A stretch of 64,000 nt of DNA. Origin: Phallusia fumigata. Its lineage: Eukaryota; Chordata; Ascidiacea; Phlebobranchia; Ascidiidae. The stretch covers positions 1 through 64,000 of the forward strand of contig QXVZ01030156.1 in assembly GCA_008931825.1 (NCBI GenBank), read 5' to 3'. The notes under the pieces were generated by a model. It was not told the DNA's origin. It made no database searches and worked only from the letters and a program-made list of their open reading frames with translations. The position numbers and the translations under genes are program-made. The stretch's first letter is position 1; each line of letters begins with the position of its first letter. Of the stretch, positions 28,231-41,300 are shown in pieces.

Positions 28231-29044
28231 TTTGCTGAACACCGATTAACAACATTACTTAATGTGGAAAAAACTGTCAACCTTATAATATAGTTAATTT
28301 TGCGAATGAAGCTTTTTTACACCAATCATAAACCCAATCATCTTCAAACCAAAAACTTTTGACTTGAAATTGTTGCTTGACATATTTATTGCTTTTGTTG
28401 CATAATAGAAGTTGTTTTAGTTGGCGAATTTTCAGTTTTGTTTGAAATGTTTCGTTATGTATTCCTTGCTCAACCCAAAACTGCTAAATACTGGTTAAAA
28501 ATTTCCGGCTTTGTTGTGTTTGTACAAATACCTGTGTGTAAAAAATAGTACTTTGTGCCAGATAACCTTAAAAGAGAAAATGTAATCTAGTTGTGCAATC
28601 ACAAAACATCACTGTGGCAGAATTGCTAATTGCCCAACATCATAATTATACTGTCCAACCCTAAATTATGATTTGATGTCTAGAGAACAAACAATAAAAC
28701 TACTGAAACTGAAATATAGCACAGCAATGTAACATGGACCGCGTCAAACAAAACTCCCAAACTGCTTATTTTGCACTCCGTATAAATAATTAAAAGTTGT
28801 TCGAAGTTAAAATACTGACTTGTCAAACAAATGCGAGTTTCAGGTGATCCTGCTCTTATAGTGACGTCACAGTGAACATTTTTGCATGATAGTGACGTAA
28901 TAGACTATGTTAATGACTTGTCCAGTGTTGCAAGTTTAATTTTGTATCGTGGGTAGTTTTAGAAATGAATTTTTGAGTAAGTTTTAAATGCCTGCTTCCG
29001 AAAACTAATATGTTTGAAAATTATAAACCGTAAATGTAGTTGAA
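28231..29044. other. REEP5 3' region and upstream DNA of the next gene
   Basis: Contains AATAAA at 28693-28698 and a TGACGTCA site at 28861. No coding exon seen. Confidence 0.4.
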
Positions 29045-31435
29045 ATGCTGGAAAGCGATGATGAAGTAGAAGAATTAAATTCCAGTGACGCTCAGTCAGA
29101 AAGTTATGAGGAATACGCTCAAGTTAGCGCAGTAAAACCGAAAAAGAAAAAATGGAGTTTTTTAAGACTGCTGTTGCGACCTTTTCGTCGAAAAAACAGG
29201 AAAAGTAAATCTGCTGATGATATTCGTGTCGAATCCTTGTCCGACCTTGGCAAGTCTGATGTGTCGGACGATGATTGGCTGTCGCAGAATCACGTGCCAC
29301 AAACACGACGGCCTTTAGTTTCTAAGAGTCAAAACTTTGAACCAAGTATTGGTTCGTTTCATGGCAGTCAGCATTCCAACTCCCCTCCAGCAAGCCCGAA
29401 CCTGGGTCGGAAAAACTTGTTGCGTCATCAAGATGATTTTGCTTCGACCGCGAAAAAAGTGGTAAAAAATCAGATGGAAAATCGCGTGAGTAAAAAAGAA
29501 ATTTTATTTGTTTCTGCTTGTGATGGTTGTTGTAGAAATACAGTAATTCTGCTATCAGGAAAGTCCAAGACCTCCAAAAGACGAAAGTTCCCCTAATTCG
29601 CGCATCCCTGTATCCCAAAGGGAAACTCCCAATCCCCCACCAGACAGTGACGTCCCACCCGAACCCGTCGACGACAAACAAGAACGGTAAGATGGACTTA
29701 AATTCGTAATTTAGGATTTCTGAATCCCTGTGCGCAGACCAGCTCCAAAACCCCGTGTAAAGAAACGACAAAGCAACAAACAACCGGAAAAAAATCCTTC
29801 CCCGAAAACTCCAGTCTCACAGTCACCGGTGAGGAAACATAATTGCATTGCTTCAATTTGGGTGTCCTTATTTCCTGTAGTTCTCATCATAGATATATGC
29901 TTGCCCTAATAGTTCGACATGCTTTATCATACTCTTTTGGCATTTTTATGAACGTTTGTGTCGCTTAACAACATCCTGACTAAATTGCCTCGATTTTTCA
30001 CCAATCAAACAACAACACGTAACACCAAATATTTTGTGGCACAAAGCAAGCAGCGCACTACCTAGTGGTGGAAATTGTTTATCACGGTCGGCCACTGGAG
30101 GAAGCAGAGAAGTCGAAAGTTCAAGGAAAAATCGCACAATACGTCGATCACTTGATACGTCACACACCACATTCTGCGTCACCAGTGATTTCACCACAAC
30201 AGGTTTTGTTTGGGTTTTATTCAACTGCTCACAACTTACTTTCACGAACTTTTTCAGGCAAACGAACTTAACGCGTTTCGGCCGATTCCCATGCCGAGAT
30301 CCGTCAAAACAGCTCCCACAACTAAAGACAGGTAACAACATTTAAATATTTCAAACAACAATTTTCCGTCATTTTTATCTATTAACCAGGTTTATATCGC
30401 CAACCAATGCCCGAAACATGGTAAGAAAAACTGTAACACTTTAATTTTCGCAACAGTGTTCGATAAAACTGACTGTGTTAAGCAAAACGCCTTCTCAAAA
30501 GTCAAGAACATCAAATTGTCACCGCAAACACGCCCTCCAGCGGAAACGACAGTAAGCAAATGAGATCTACCATAATCTTTTTCGCATAATTACGTCATTG
30601 TGGTTAGTTATCGCCACAACGATTGGCGAACCGCGGTAAAATGCGACTTATGGAACCACGTGACCAGCCCGGCAATCTCAAGGACAAACGGCTCGATTCA
30701 ATGGGATATGAGACGACCACGGTGAAGTTCAACATCATGCAAAACGCGTCACTGACCAGTCAACGGGGAATCTCCCCAACCAACGAACAGGTGATGAACT
30801 GTGTGTTAACGTCAATCAAAATCCACTGTCAATCAAAGTTATTCACGTGACTCAGCCACCTAACGCACCGCCCGGCGACTCGATGAGACAAAATGTGAAT
30901 CCCAAGAAAGCTCAGCAACAAAGCCCCACTGTGACGTCACCACGTCAACGAAGACGACGAAAAAAGAAAGGAATGACGTCACCATCGTGTGGACCGTCGG
31001 ATCGTCTTTATACCGAGTCGGACGTAGGCATGGCAACCACATCCGTAAGCGACATGTAATAAAAGTTTTGTTCTTTATCGTATTTCGATTACGTCACAGG
31101 CATTCCGCGCGATTGAGAAACACAGTTCAAGCTCCAAGCGAAGTCGAATTCCCTACAAAGGTTTGATTTCAATCTCCAACTGATTAAATGAGAGCTACAT
31201 GGATTTTTTTTCAGAAATAGCATCGCGCAATTGTTCGCTGGAACAAGGCAAGCAATGGCGCACTGTAACGGATCACGAAGCGTGGTGGATGCCCCGCGAG
31301 TGGGCGCAAGAGCGTGCAATTGGGATTTACAACAAACGGGGGTTAAAACGGAAAGAACTTTCGGAGAAAGAACTTGAATTGTCGAAAATGGCGAATGTTG
31401 AAAAAATAAGGACTTCCAAATTTGTAAAAATGTAA
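29045..31435 (+). CDS. Unrecognised basic, proline- and serine-rich protein
   Basis: Eleven exons joined by phase: 29045-29485, 29559-29686, 29738-29828, 30047-30202, 30258-30331, 30390-30420, 30483-30551, 30608-30790, 30856-31044, 31100-31160 and 31215-31435, giving 547 residues. The acidic N-terminus (LESDDEVEELNSSD) is followed by a basic helix KKKKWSFLRLLLRPFRRKNR. Long disordered Pro/Ser/Arg stretches and a basic run RQRRRRKKKG follow. The structured-looking end contains EAWWMPREWAQERA and a charged helix. No catalytic motif, signal peptide or transmembrane segment was seen. The basic N-terminal cluster followed by SKSADD is faintly like actin-regulatory CRACD-type proteins, but that is speculation. 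Acceptors at 30047 and 30483 are weak. Confidence 0.7.
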
Positions 31436-31977
31436 ATCAATTAAAACCATGAGTGCATTGTGCAAAAGTTTTGTTTGTAAAGTTTCAACCTGTTTGCTTT
31501 AATATTTTCCTGAGACAAAGGAGAAAAAGCAAACTGAAAAATAACAACTGAACTATTTTTTTGTCATTGAACTTAATCTACGACGTTTTTGTATGTAATG
31601 ACATTCGATATTTGAATGGCTGCGTCAAAGTATTTTGATGTTTCTGGGGTCGCGGGAAGAATTTGCACTATTTGTCGTCATAAATATTAACGCTATGTGG
31701 AATTATTATTGCACTTGCAGAAATAAACTGCCTTTAATAATGAGAACATTCTGTTAGGCAAGCGAAAACGGAATAAACACTGCAATGATTTGCATGTATT
31801 TATCAGCAATGCATGATACACAACATAAAGACAAAGTTTGTTTTTAAAAAAGCACAAATACAACACTCAAAATATACTGCTCGACCGTAGACGTTTGTTA
31901 AAAGGAAAATAGCTAGTTGCTTGTGTTATACAAATAATGTATTTTTGAAAACAATTTCAAGTTACATACAAATGTTT
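31436..31977. other. Convergent 3' regions
   Basis: AATAAA at 31722-31727 on the plus strand may end the preceding gene. The receptor gene on the minus strand ends at 31978. No exon was seen. Confidence 0.4.
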
Positions 31978-34900
31978 TTAAACAGCAGTGACATCTCTAG
32001 TTGACACAGTTGCATTTGAAGGTGATGCAATAGTTTGCTTGTTGTTTTGTGTGAAACAGCCACACAACATGTCAAAGAGATTAGAGTATAGAATTGGATT
32101 CAGAGCACTGTTGATTGGAAGTAGGATTATTGCAGTCACTGCATATACATCCGGTGGCAGAGTGGTCCCAGATATCTGGATCACTGCCATAACTGTAAGA
32201 GGTCCCCAACATAATACATTGCTTGCAACAAGTCGGAAAATCCTTCGTTGCATTGCCACTGACCTGGGGTCCTTGCTGCTGCTTTTATCTGCAAGTAAGT
32301 ATAAATTGCCAAACCTTGTCTGTAATGTCATTTCTATTTGCTCTATTGCTTTTTTTTAATGAAAATAAATATCAATTTGTCAAAATGGATTAACTAAAGA
32401 ATGTTTGTTTAATTGCATATTGTTTTTTTGCTTTTCGTAAATGTTGTGTTACGTATAAGACTTAGGGAGCCAATTTAGTACCTGTTTTCAGTGTTCTCAG
32501 AACTTTGGAACTCTTAGTGGCTTTCCTGTATATCATCACATAAGCTACTATGACATACACAATAGCAATTAAGTTAAACAAAGTAACAATGGCAGAGAAA
32601 TACACAGCTGGGTCTTGTGGGGTTGCAAGCATGTTTGGAATACACACACTGTGTTTGCTGTAATAACCAAACTTGACAAACTTGTGTTGATTGTGGGGAT
32701 TGTGAAACTGCGCAACTTGTTCGATGGAGTTCCATCCTTCACCTGAATATAAAACCTTGTTAGTTTGCCACAGCTAGTGGTAGTAGGGGTAAAATAGAAA
32801 CTCACCAATTTCTTCAGAAATGTTGTCTGATATAATTCTTAGCTTTTTGACAAAAAGAATCAATTCTTGTTTTGTAATAATATCAGATGAGTGAAATTTA
32901 TTTGGATACCAAACCGAATTTGCAAAATAATCTTCAAACCTGTTTATAAACAGTTTCTTAGTCAAATAGCTATGCTCATGAAACCAATTTCGACCAACCT
33001 TTCTAATCTGGGCGGTAACATGAATAAAAGTGAAAGTAGCCACCCACATATACAAGCGATTCCTGTCTTTCGAGCTGTCACATGTGAGGTGTTGAAAGGC
33101 CGAAATACAGAATACAATCTAAAAGTTTACACAATTGCTGTTGTTTGTATAAAGTTTAATTGTTGCAAATTGTTGTGTCACAGGTCACTTGCACTCTGAC
33201 CCATGACCTCACCTTGATGATGTCATGATGACCAAAATAATGACGGAAGTTTCAGTTGCAACGGAGCACAGAAATCCCATGTTTATGCAAGTAGTTCCGC
33301 TTCGCCATGTTTTGTCCCTTTGGCAATAAACCCCGGAAAACTTTACAGAATAAAATGCAATGGATGAGAGGTATGTTGCTGTCAATAAGTCAGCAATGGC
33401 TAGATTTAATATCAAAATGTGGTTGCTAGCACCAATGCTGTTTCTTGATCGTTTTGGCATTCCGTACAAAGTGTAAATTTGTCTTGAAACCACTACTAGG
33501 TTGCCTGAAAACAAATTCACCTCATTAATTGTCTAAGTATTTCATTGTTTACTGCAACACTCACCTATCAGGGATAATAATGCCATTATCCACACCATGG
33601 CTTTAAACATGGGGTGGGCTATCATTTCTGTGGCTGAAGCAAATCTACTTTCCATTTCGTTTGATGGGCATTCGTCACTTTTATCACTGCAATCATCAGA
33701 TCCATCATGCATGGCTGACCGCATCACAAAGAGTGGATTGCCATTTTCACAATAAAAATACTAAAATCATAAGTGTAGGAGTTTGAAAAAATTTACATGT
33801 AGCTCCCAAATATTTGTGTTTACCTGTGAACAATTAAGTTCATCGCTTTTGTCTAAACAATTGATTTTTCCATTACACATCTCTCGTGTATCGATACTGA
33901 TGGTGTCATCACCTGTGACATGAAAAATGGTTGTTACTTCACAGAAAAATGAGAGGTTTAATTTTTTTACCTGTGATGCACTTGTGGCGATGGGGACAAT
34001 ACAATTCATCCTCCCCCCCAACACAGTTCTTTGTTCCATCGCAAACTTGTCCTCCCAATAAACCCCTTTCACCCATTGAATCTTCACGCAAACCTGAATC
34101 ATGTTTGCAGCTTAGCAGCTGAAAACTGAAACATATTACTTCTATCTCACCTGAGGAGCAATTAAACCTCATTTCCCCTCTGGCAACTCCAAAATCAGAA
34201 AACAAATGATGGCAGTATTCCAAAACATTTGGGCAAGGGTCATTTTTATCACATTCATCGGAAAAATCTGAACACTCGGGTCTGTGAAAAAAGATGTCTA
34301 CTTTTAAGCACCAAAAAATTTAATGCTGATCTGGGGCGTGGGTATTAAACTGTCTTAAAAAAAAAACTTAGCATTCCGTTTGCCCTGTAGTGTGAGAAAC
34401 ACGATAAAATCACCCCAAACTATTGTAGACACACCAGGTTATATACCGGGGAAAAATTAACCTGACCACAAAAATATCACCTGAAGTCGCACTTTGATGC
34501 AGTTTGTGGCTTTAGGGGGTGCGCAGACCCCCCTCGTGGACATTTAATGATGACATCTGCTGATTGTTGCTTGAAAACGCAATGCTCTTCATCCACGACA
34601 ACGGAATTAGCTGCTGTTACTTCACAATCCACATTTCCGTTGCAGACTTGGGAAAATTTCAAATCTTTAGGGGGTTCCCCACACTTGATGGTTCCTAAAT
34701 TTGCAAATTTAAATATTTGCTAAAATTTTCTTGAACCAATACGTTTTAACCTTTTGTGCAGTTCATTGTGACGTCGTATGGGTTGCATATTGCGTCGCAA
34801 ATATCAAGGGTTTTTCCTTTCGCGCACAAGCATTCGTCGGAAAGGTCGGGACAGTCTATGACGTCATCACACACTTGTTTGTCCGATATCGTCATGGAAT

Positions 34901-36887
34901 TATCGATACAACGAAAACATCTGTGAAGAGATTTTGATTTCTCGACAACAATGTAGCTTATGACGTCACAATACCTGTATCGACCGTCCCGTTGGCATTT
35001 GTCGATCTGTTGTTTGCAATCAACCACGCCGTCGTCGATCATGTTCTGGGGCAGAACACATGGATGGGGGTTCGACGAAGCATTCACCAAACATTTAAAA
35101 CCGAACCCGATTGACATTTCGTCTGTGTCGTAATCACAGTCAGATTTGCCGTCACAGAAGTTGTGACGTAACAAGCACTGGACGTGTGGTTTGTCTACGT
35201 AACAATGGCAGCAGTCTTTATTGCTTGAACAGAATTAAAACTTTAAATTCTTACTTGCACCAAACTTTTTCAAATTTGATCTGTCAATGATTCCATGTGA
35301 CAGAATGCCCATTGTGACCTCACTGTGTCTGACATCATCCTCGATACAGCGAACGGAATCGTCACAACCGCACTCGTCACTTCCGTCAGCGCAATCGGGT
35401 TTTCCATTGCACTGTTGCCATGCCAACACACACGTCAGCACGTTATGATCGATGACGTCCCCTTGCAAGGTTATTGCGTCATCACACACGAATATCGTTC
35501 CGCACCCAGCTTCGTCACTGCAGTCCATTGCGTAAACTCTGCAAACAATCAAACAACTATGACGTCATAGTTACTTGTGACATTATAAACTCACAAACAA
35601 CCTGTTTATTTCGTTTGTGACGTAGCTTCCACAATCAAGTTTTCCATCACATACTTTCCTCTCATCCACGCAAACTCCGCTTTCCAAACATTGGAACATG
35701 ACGTCACCGGAATAATTTGCACATCCGCATTCGTCACTTCCGTCAAAGCAATCTTTTACTCCGTCACAAACTTGTCGTTGCTGCAGGCATCTTAAATAAA
35801 CATATTTATGTTTCTGCTGCTGAAAATATATTCCCTTGAAAAATTTAACGCATTCCCGCAGTTGCAAACTTCCACCGCGTTTTTCTTTTACCTTCCGTTA
35901 CCACAAGTGGTCGTCGTTGAGCAGTTGCATTCGTCACTCGCTGTGATGTCATTACAGTCATTGATGCCGTCACAAAGCTGTGAAGACAATACTCTGTTCC
36001 GGTTGTCAACACAATTAAACCAATCACATCCGTTCGTTTCGTCATAACCGTCGTCACAGTGGTTGGTACCGTCACACTTGAGTGACGCTGGGACACACTT
36101 TATGGACGATCTGTAACATTTACACTGCGCTCATAGGATTCAGTACAGCGTAACTTATTCACCTACCCTTCATTACACGTTGTCGTGCCGTTGCATCCGC
36201 ACTCATCCGATCCATCCGCACAGTTCATGACGTCATCGCATAGATACGTCATGCAAACTTTAACATGATCGGTGCAGTTGCTCTGCGAAACAAAATAGTT
36301 GCCTATGTCGTCACAGAGGGAATTATTTCATTTACCTCGTCACTATTGTCCGAACAATCATTATTGTTGTCGCAACGTGACGTCATAGGTATGCAAGCAC
36401 GGTTGAACTCGTATCCATGGTAACTGTCCATCTAAAACAATGTATTTGTTTTTTATGTCGCTGGGCGAGCTATTATCACCATGATAACGATTGTTACCTC
36501 ATCTTGCAAGTCGTAACCTCCGTAATCATATCCGGTCTTCGGCTCCCCACTTTCGCAGTAGAAATAATCAGCCGGACATTTTTGCTCCGAGTCTGAAACA
36601 CAATGATAGTAAAAGCGGTAACAAATCTGTAACGTGAAGTTTTGAATCCCGGTCCAAACCTGCTTAGTAACGCATATTTCAAATAAACTTTTATTCTTTG
36701 TTTTAAATGTTTTGTTTAACTCACCTGTAAAAGTTCGAGAAATCTGAGACAACAAAATAGCGAGGAACGATGTTTTCCACATCTTGTACTGTTCACGTTT
36801 ATTATGAATATGTGGAAACTCTTGCGCAGCGTTCATCAGCGTGATATCGCTGTCCTCGTTGTTCTTGGAACTTACCGGGAAATCCAT
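31978..36887 (-). CDS. Rhodopsin-class GPCR with a long array of LDL-receptor class A modules
   Basis: Nineteen exons, 5' to 3': 36887-36725, 36592-36498, 36431-36336, 36282-36167, 36110-35892, 35790-35602, 35538-35255, 35215-34975, 34920-34751, 34694-34481, 34281-34151, 34093-33971, 33912-33824, 33760-33565, 33504-33213, 33118-32999, 32939-32806, 32742-32482 and 32288-31978. Phases agree throughout (about 1147 residues). A signal peptide (MWKTSFLAILLS) begins at an inner Met at 36782. About 15 Cys-rich modules with CDG...DCxDxSDEC follow. TM1 starts about 20 residues after the last module. Family marks are LNLAIADLL (TM2), TSSRLYSVFRPF (DRY-like), CGWLLSLLFMLP (TM4), CWGP (TM6) and NPILYS (TM7). 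Extracellular loop 2 is very long (about 85 residues). It resembles relaxin/GRL101-type receptors but lacks LRRs. The ligand is unknown. Confidence 0.93.
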
Positions 36888-38282
36888 TGAAACTTTCAGA
36901 AATGTTTGTCAGGAAATTTGTGAAGGTCAAAAATATTTATAGAACACGCTGCGTCTAAAACTTCGGCTCAATCTGAGTTTGCGTCTAAATTTAAAGTTGC
37001 TTGTGTTTAAACTTCCAATGCCCTAAGTATTGTTGGAAACCTCTGTAAGCGTTTTCCACAAGGTGTCGCTGGTAAGTTTTAAACCGTATTGTTTTCCGAA
37101 CCCCACTTTGCACAATAATGTTGAAGTTTTGTGTGAGACAGACGGGAGTATTCGATGTTTATTGCGTCGCCAACTTTGTCGCGTTGTTGTTGGAACAAGT
37201 TGTCGATGGTTGCCACGTTGGCTCGTGCAAACAATTCAAAGTGATATAACAATGCATTTGTGGGGTCGAAGGATCTTTATTATGATGCAACAGCGATCGT
37301 TTAGTCAATAAAAGTTGTAAAAATGTGCGGATAAGTGTTTATTTCCTATTAAACCTTTGCTGGGTATATTTGCAAATAGCAACTTCCATATACAATCGTG
37401 GTATTCCAGTTAGTTGTGTTGAATCTTCAGGAAACCGAATTACCATATCCTGTGATAAATATGGGCGTGTCCTTTCACCAAACAGGCGTGTCCGCTAATT
37501 GTCCTGACCTCACTACACCGTATGAGCCCTGTGTAAATATCAGAAACTCCAGTGGTAGTGTGTACGACACACTTAATATTTGCTCATTATTTTTATATCT
37601 TGTGTAAGCAGGTGGAATTTATAAATGTCCACCTCCGACATTTGCTATATTACTCATCTGTTACAAAACTGCAAGATTATTTGGTTTGATTGCAGCTCGA
37701 TTTGTCACAGGTAACTTTTCTAGTAGCCTGCCTATGACATGACATCATTAGCGATATCGTGAGTTCAGAAAGTTATCTTGATTTTGACAAGATTAATTTC
37801 GTGGGTGAGATAAGAGTTTGCTGTCGTTTGTTATCACATAATGCTCTTCAGAAAGTCCCAGCAAAGATTTTCGTCAGCTCGACTTGGCAAGGATCCAAAC
37901 TAAATAATTTCACATTAATTAAAGGTGCTTCCCCTATACCGCTACTGGTCAAATATTGACTTTTTGTTTGATCAAAGTTCAAACTCAATCGGTTTCCGCT
38001 GAATTTCCAGACAGTGTGATGTCACAATGGCGGTCACGTGACATTCGATTTGGTGCGCAACAAACGATGTTCGATGTAAAGTTGTGGAATTTATGTGGGG
38101 CAGATCAGGTTGGTTGTTGCTGGTAATTCTTCCGGTAATTCACAAACATTTCACTGTCTGGTTTGTCCTTGAGTAAGTAGTGAACCGCGCGCGCACTTGT
38201 TGATTTAGCTTATTAGCGTAATTGCCGCAGCTTGGCTGATGCAAATCATGGAAGCAAATGTTTGTGCCGGAAACTTTGCAAA

Positions 38283-38368
38283 ACCCACATAATTATCCCC
38301 ACCACCCACCATACCCCCCTGCCTTCACCCAGCCACCCACCTCTCCCCCTAATCATCCCCTAACCCCC
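38283..38368. repeat. C-rich strand-asymmetric tract, possible G-quadruplex on the minus strand
   Basis: About 86 bases consist mainly of CCC to CCCCCC runs separated by 2-6 bases. Read on the minus strand there are more than eight runs of three or more G, with short loops. Confidence 0.6.
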
Positions 38369-41300
38369 GAAACACCGTGGAAAGTTTAAAATTCCTCGCT
38401 CCCCAGCCCATCAATCATTGTTGTGTGATGTCACAGTGGGGCATAGGGTCGGCAACAAAGGTTGTAGAACGTGGTGATTGTTTGCAGCTGTTTTCCCACA
38501 AGCAACTTGACCATTTCACACGCCACTCCCCCTGCCCGTTATGCTCCAGTGAACGCGCGACTTGACTGTGATTTCCTGATCAAACAAAAAGTCTCGTGTG
38601 AAATTTACCACAAACTTCTCAAGTTCACCACAAACTGCTGCAACTGTCCTTATATGGTCAGCGGTAATTATCATTGTTGCTTCAAAACTATTCTCCGCAG
38701 AAAATTGGATTCCAATGCTTTGAAAACCCTGGGCGAATTCCTCAAGATTTTGGCAGGATGTTTCGGTTTGAACTGTGGGAGTTTAATTGTATGCAGTGGT
38801 CCGTGACGGGTAAAAACATCCGGGACACCCGATCGTTTGTGAAAGTTGACACCCGGGTTAGAATTTGGGGCTTGGGCGCATCGAGGGGGTGAAATTGAAC
38901 CCCGAAATAAATCAACCCCTTCGACAAACATTTTCTGTCCCAACTTGACCCGTGACGGAGCTGGGCTACAAAATACATTTGCACATTATCAGAGATTTTG
39001 TCGTCACACAGGCTTTTGTGACGTCATGTTATGTTTTGAGATGACGATGGTCGTTACCGCTTGAATTTGCACCTGTCCCCTGCATTTTCGCATAATATTG
39101 GACTTACAAGATGTTATCGGCCGGCGAAAGCCGATCATGTTTCATAAATTACATATATTTCTGCGATAAACCCTCAAATAGCGCACATGCCGCTCACAGA
39201 TGGAGGATGAAACCTGCAATTAACAATAACAACACATTTTGTTGCTCAAGTATTTGAACGGCTGTTCAAAGTTTGTAATTTATTTATTTTTGTTGAGATT
39301 GCCGAGTAGTAATGTCATCATTGTGAGGAACGGACACACACGAAGGTATCTAAGTTTGGTGCTCTATGACGTCACAAACTACCGCGTACAAAGCTTGAGT
39401 TTAAAACCTCACAATTCGCAAACTGAGCTTCATGACTTCGAAATCGCCTTCGTAAGTTCGTAATAGCTAGTTCGCTGTTTCCATGACTAGAGGAAGGTTT
39501 GTACGTCACAGTGCCGATTGTTTGTCACGAAACAAATTTTTGTCACTTCACAATTCTTGTTTCTTATCGTTTGTTCGTTTTTGTAAAGTTTGCTCTTACA
39601 TAACTTCACCACAAAATTTGGCGGACAAACCAGTATTATGATTGCAAACAAACGTTTGGAACAAGATTAATGTGAAGCGCTTCACTTGCCGTAGTTCGTG
39701 GCCAGGGTTACGCTTGGGGGAGGGGGGTTAATGTCAGTTGTAGATTTCCTCCCTAATTTGGGAAAAAAACATTCCGGCTTACAACAACTTATTCAAATAG
39801 AAAAGCTTTTAAAGATTTTATTTGTGTTTTGCATGAAATATTTGACATAGAATTTGCCGGCGGCGATGCTGATTCCGGTTCGCTGGACACGATAACGCGT
39901 GTTTGTTTTGATAACAGACGAGGTTAAGTTGGATGAGAGCAGGGTTATTTGCCGACATCAAGTTGAACTGGATCAAGTTATGGAGGATGCGAGCAACTCT
40001 AAGTATGTCGGAAACTTCATACAATTCAACTTTGAGTTAAGTTCGTTCTGTGGGTTCCGCGAGGTTTGGCATTTCTACTAATGCATCGACTTTTCTAGGA
40101 GGGTTTTTGACAATGGGAATACATATTAGTGACAGGATCTTTGTTTAAAAACCTAAACAAAATATCAGTTAGCTTAACTAGTAACGAAAACACTCATTAT
40201 TCATTTAAAATCTGCCAGATATTTGCTTCAAAAGTGTCTGATTTGAAATGATTCAAGTCGTCACTCGTATTACTGATTTCTTCGTAGTATGGTTAAACAG
40301 CTTAACTGGTGTGATTAAGTTTTTGTGGAATCAACACTTTGTGCCTCCCAGAGTATTTTTGTTGTAAGATGAAATTGTGATCCGGTTTTTCGAGTTGTTC
40401 GGTTGCGAATATCGTGATGCATCGAATCAATCCGGTTATTTGTTTCTACGCCGGTGTTCGAAACATAACAATGGGACAGAGAAGGCTGCTTCGTGCGGAA
40501 TATGTGAAGCAAAAGTTGGTGCGCGGTTTTGTCTGGAAAGTTTTCTGTGTCACGTTTTTATGCCAACTCCCAATATCGGCAAAATTACAGAGCTGGTAAA
40601 GGTCAAGCAACCAATAGCAAACTGACACGTCTAGACTTACCGATGTCGCAGACTTTATTCAGTGTTCAACTATTGTTGTGTCACCAAACACACTTTGTCA
40701 CGTGATAATTACCTGGCAAGGCTGTGCTCATCGGAGCGTGGCGGGGTAATCATATTTGCGAAAAGCTTTTTTAAACCGAGCTGTCAATCTTAACTGCAGT
40801 GGCGATTCGTAGAAACCGGGAAATTAAAACTTCTATTTCCATTCATGGCGAACTTCGGTACCTCTGGTGGTTCCGTTAGCTATTGGCCGTTACTTTAACG
40901 CGTACTTTGTGTGACCGCAAGCTGATGATTTATGATGAAGTTTTGCGAAATTCCGACGATAAGATCTCTAATATTCGCACCTGTGCCTCAATAACGGAGC
41001 AAGTCGTTTGTAGGAAACATTTCCACATTTTTCCGCTTGTTCAACCTTGCATGACGTCATTCTGCTGAATACTGATGACGACATCATCGCGTAGAAGTTT
41101 CATGTCATCATGATTTGCATATTTGGCCAAAAAGTTTTCTTGTGATTTCTAGCTTTTATAAATCCTCAGGAGAAAAGGAGTAATTCCGCCCCAGTGACCA
41201 CCGCATGTTGCGTGATTATCTTGTTAATGTTGGAGCTTATTCTGTCGTCATCGGCGCAGCATTGTTGCATAAACAAACAATCGGCCGCGAGCATCGATGT

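Noticed and set aside
32774-33055. Open frame giving MWVATFTFIHVTAQIRK as TM4 of the receptor
   Set aside because: Another frame from acceptor 33119 gives RLYSVFRPF and CGWLLSLLFMLP, a proper intracellular loop 2 and TM4, with phases that agree on both sides.
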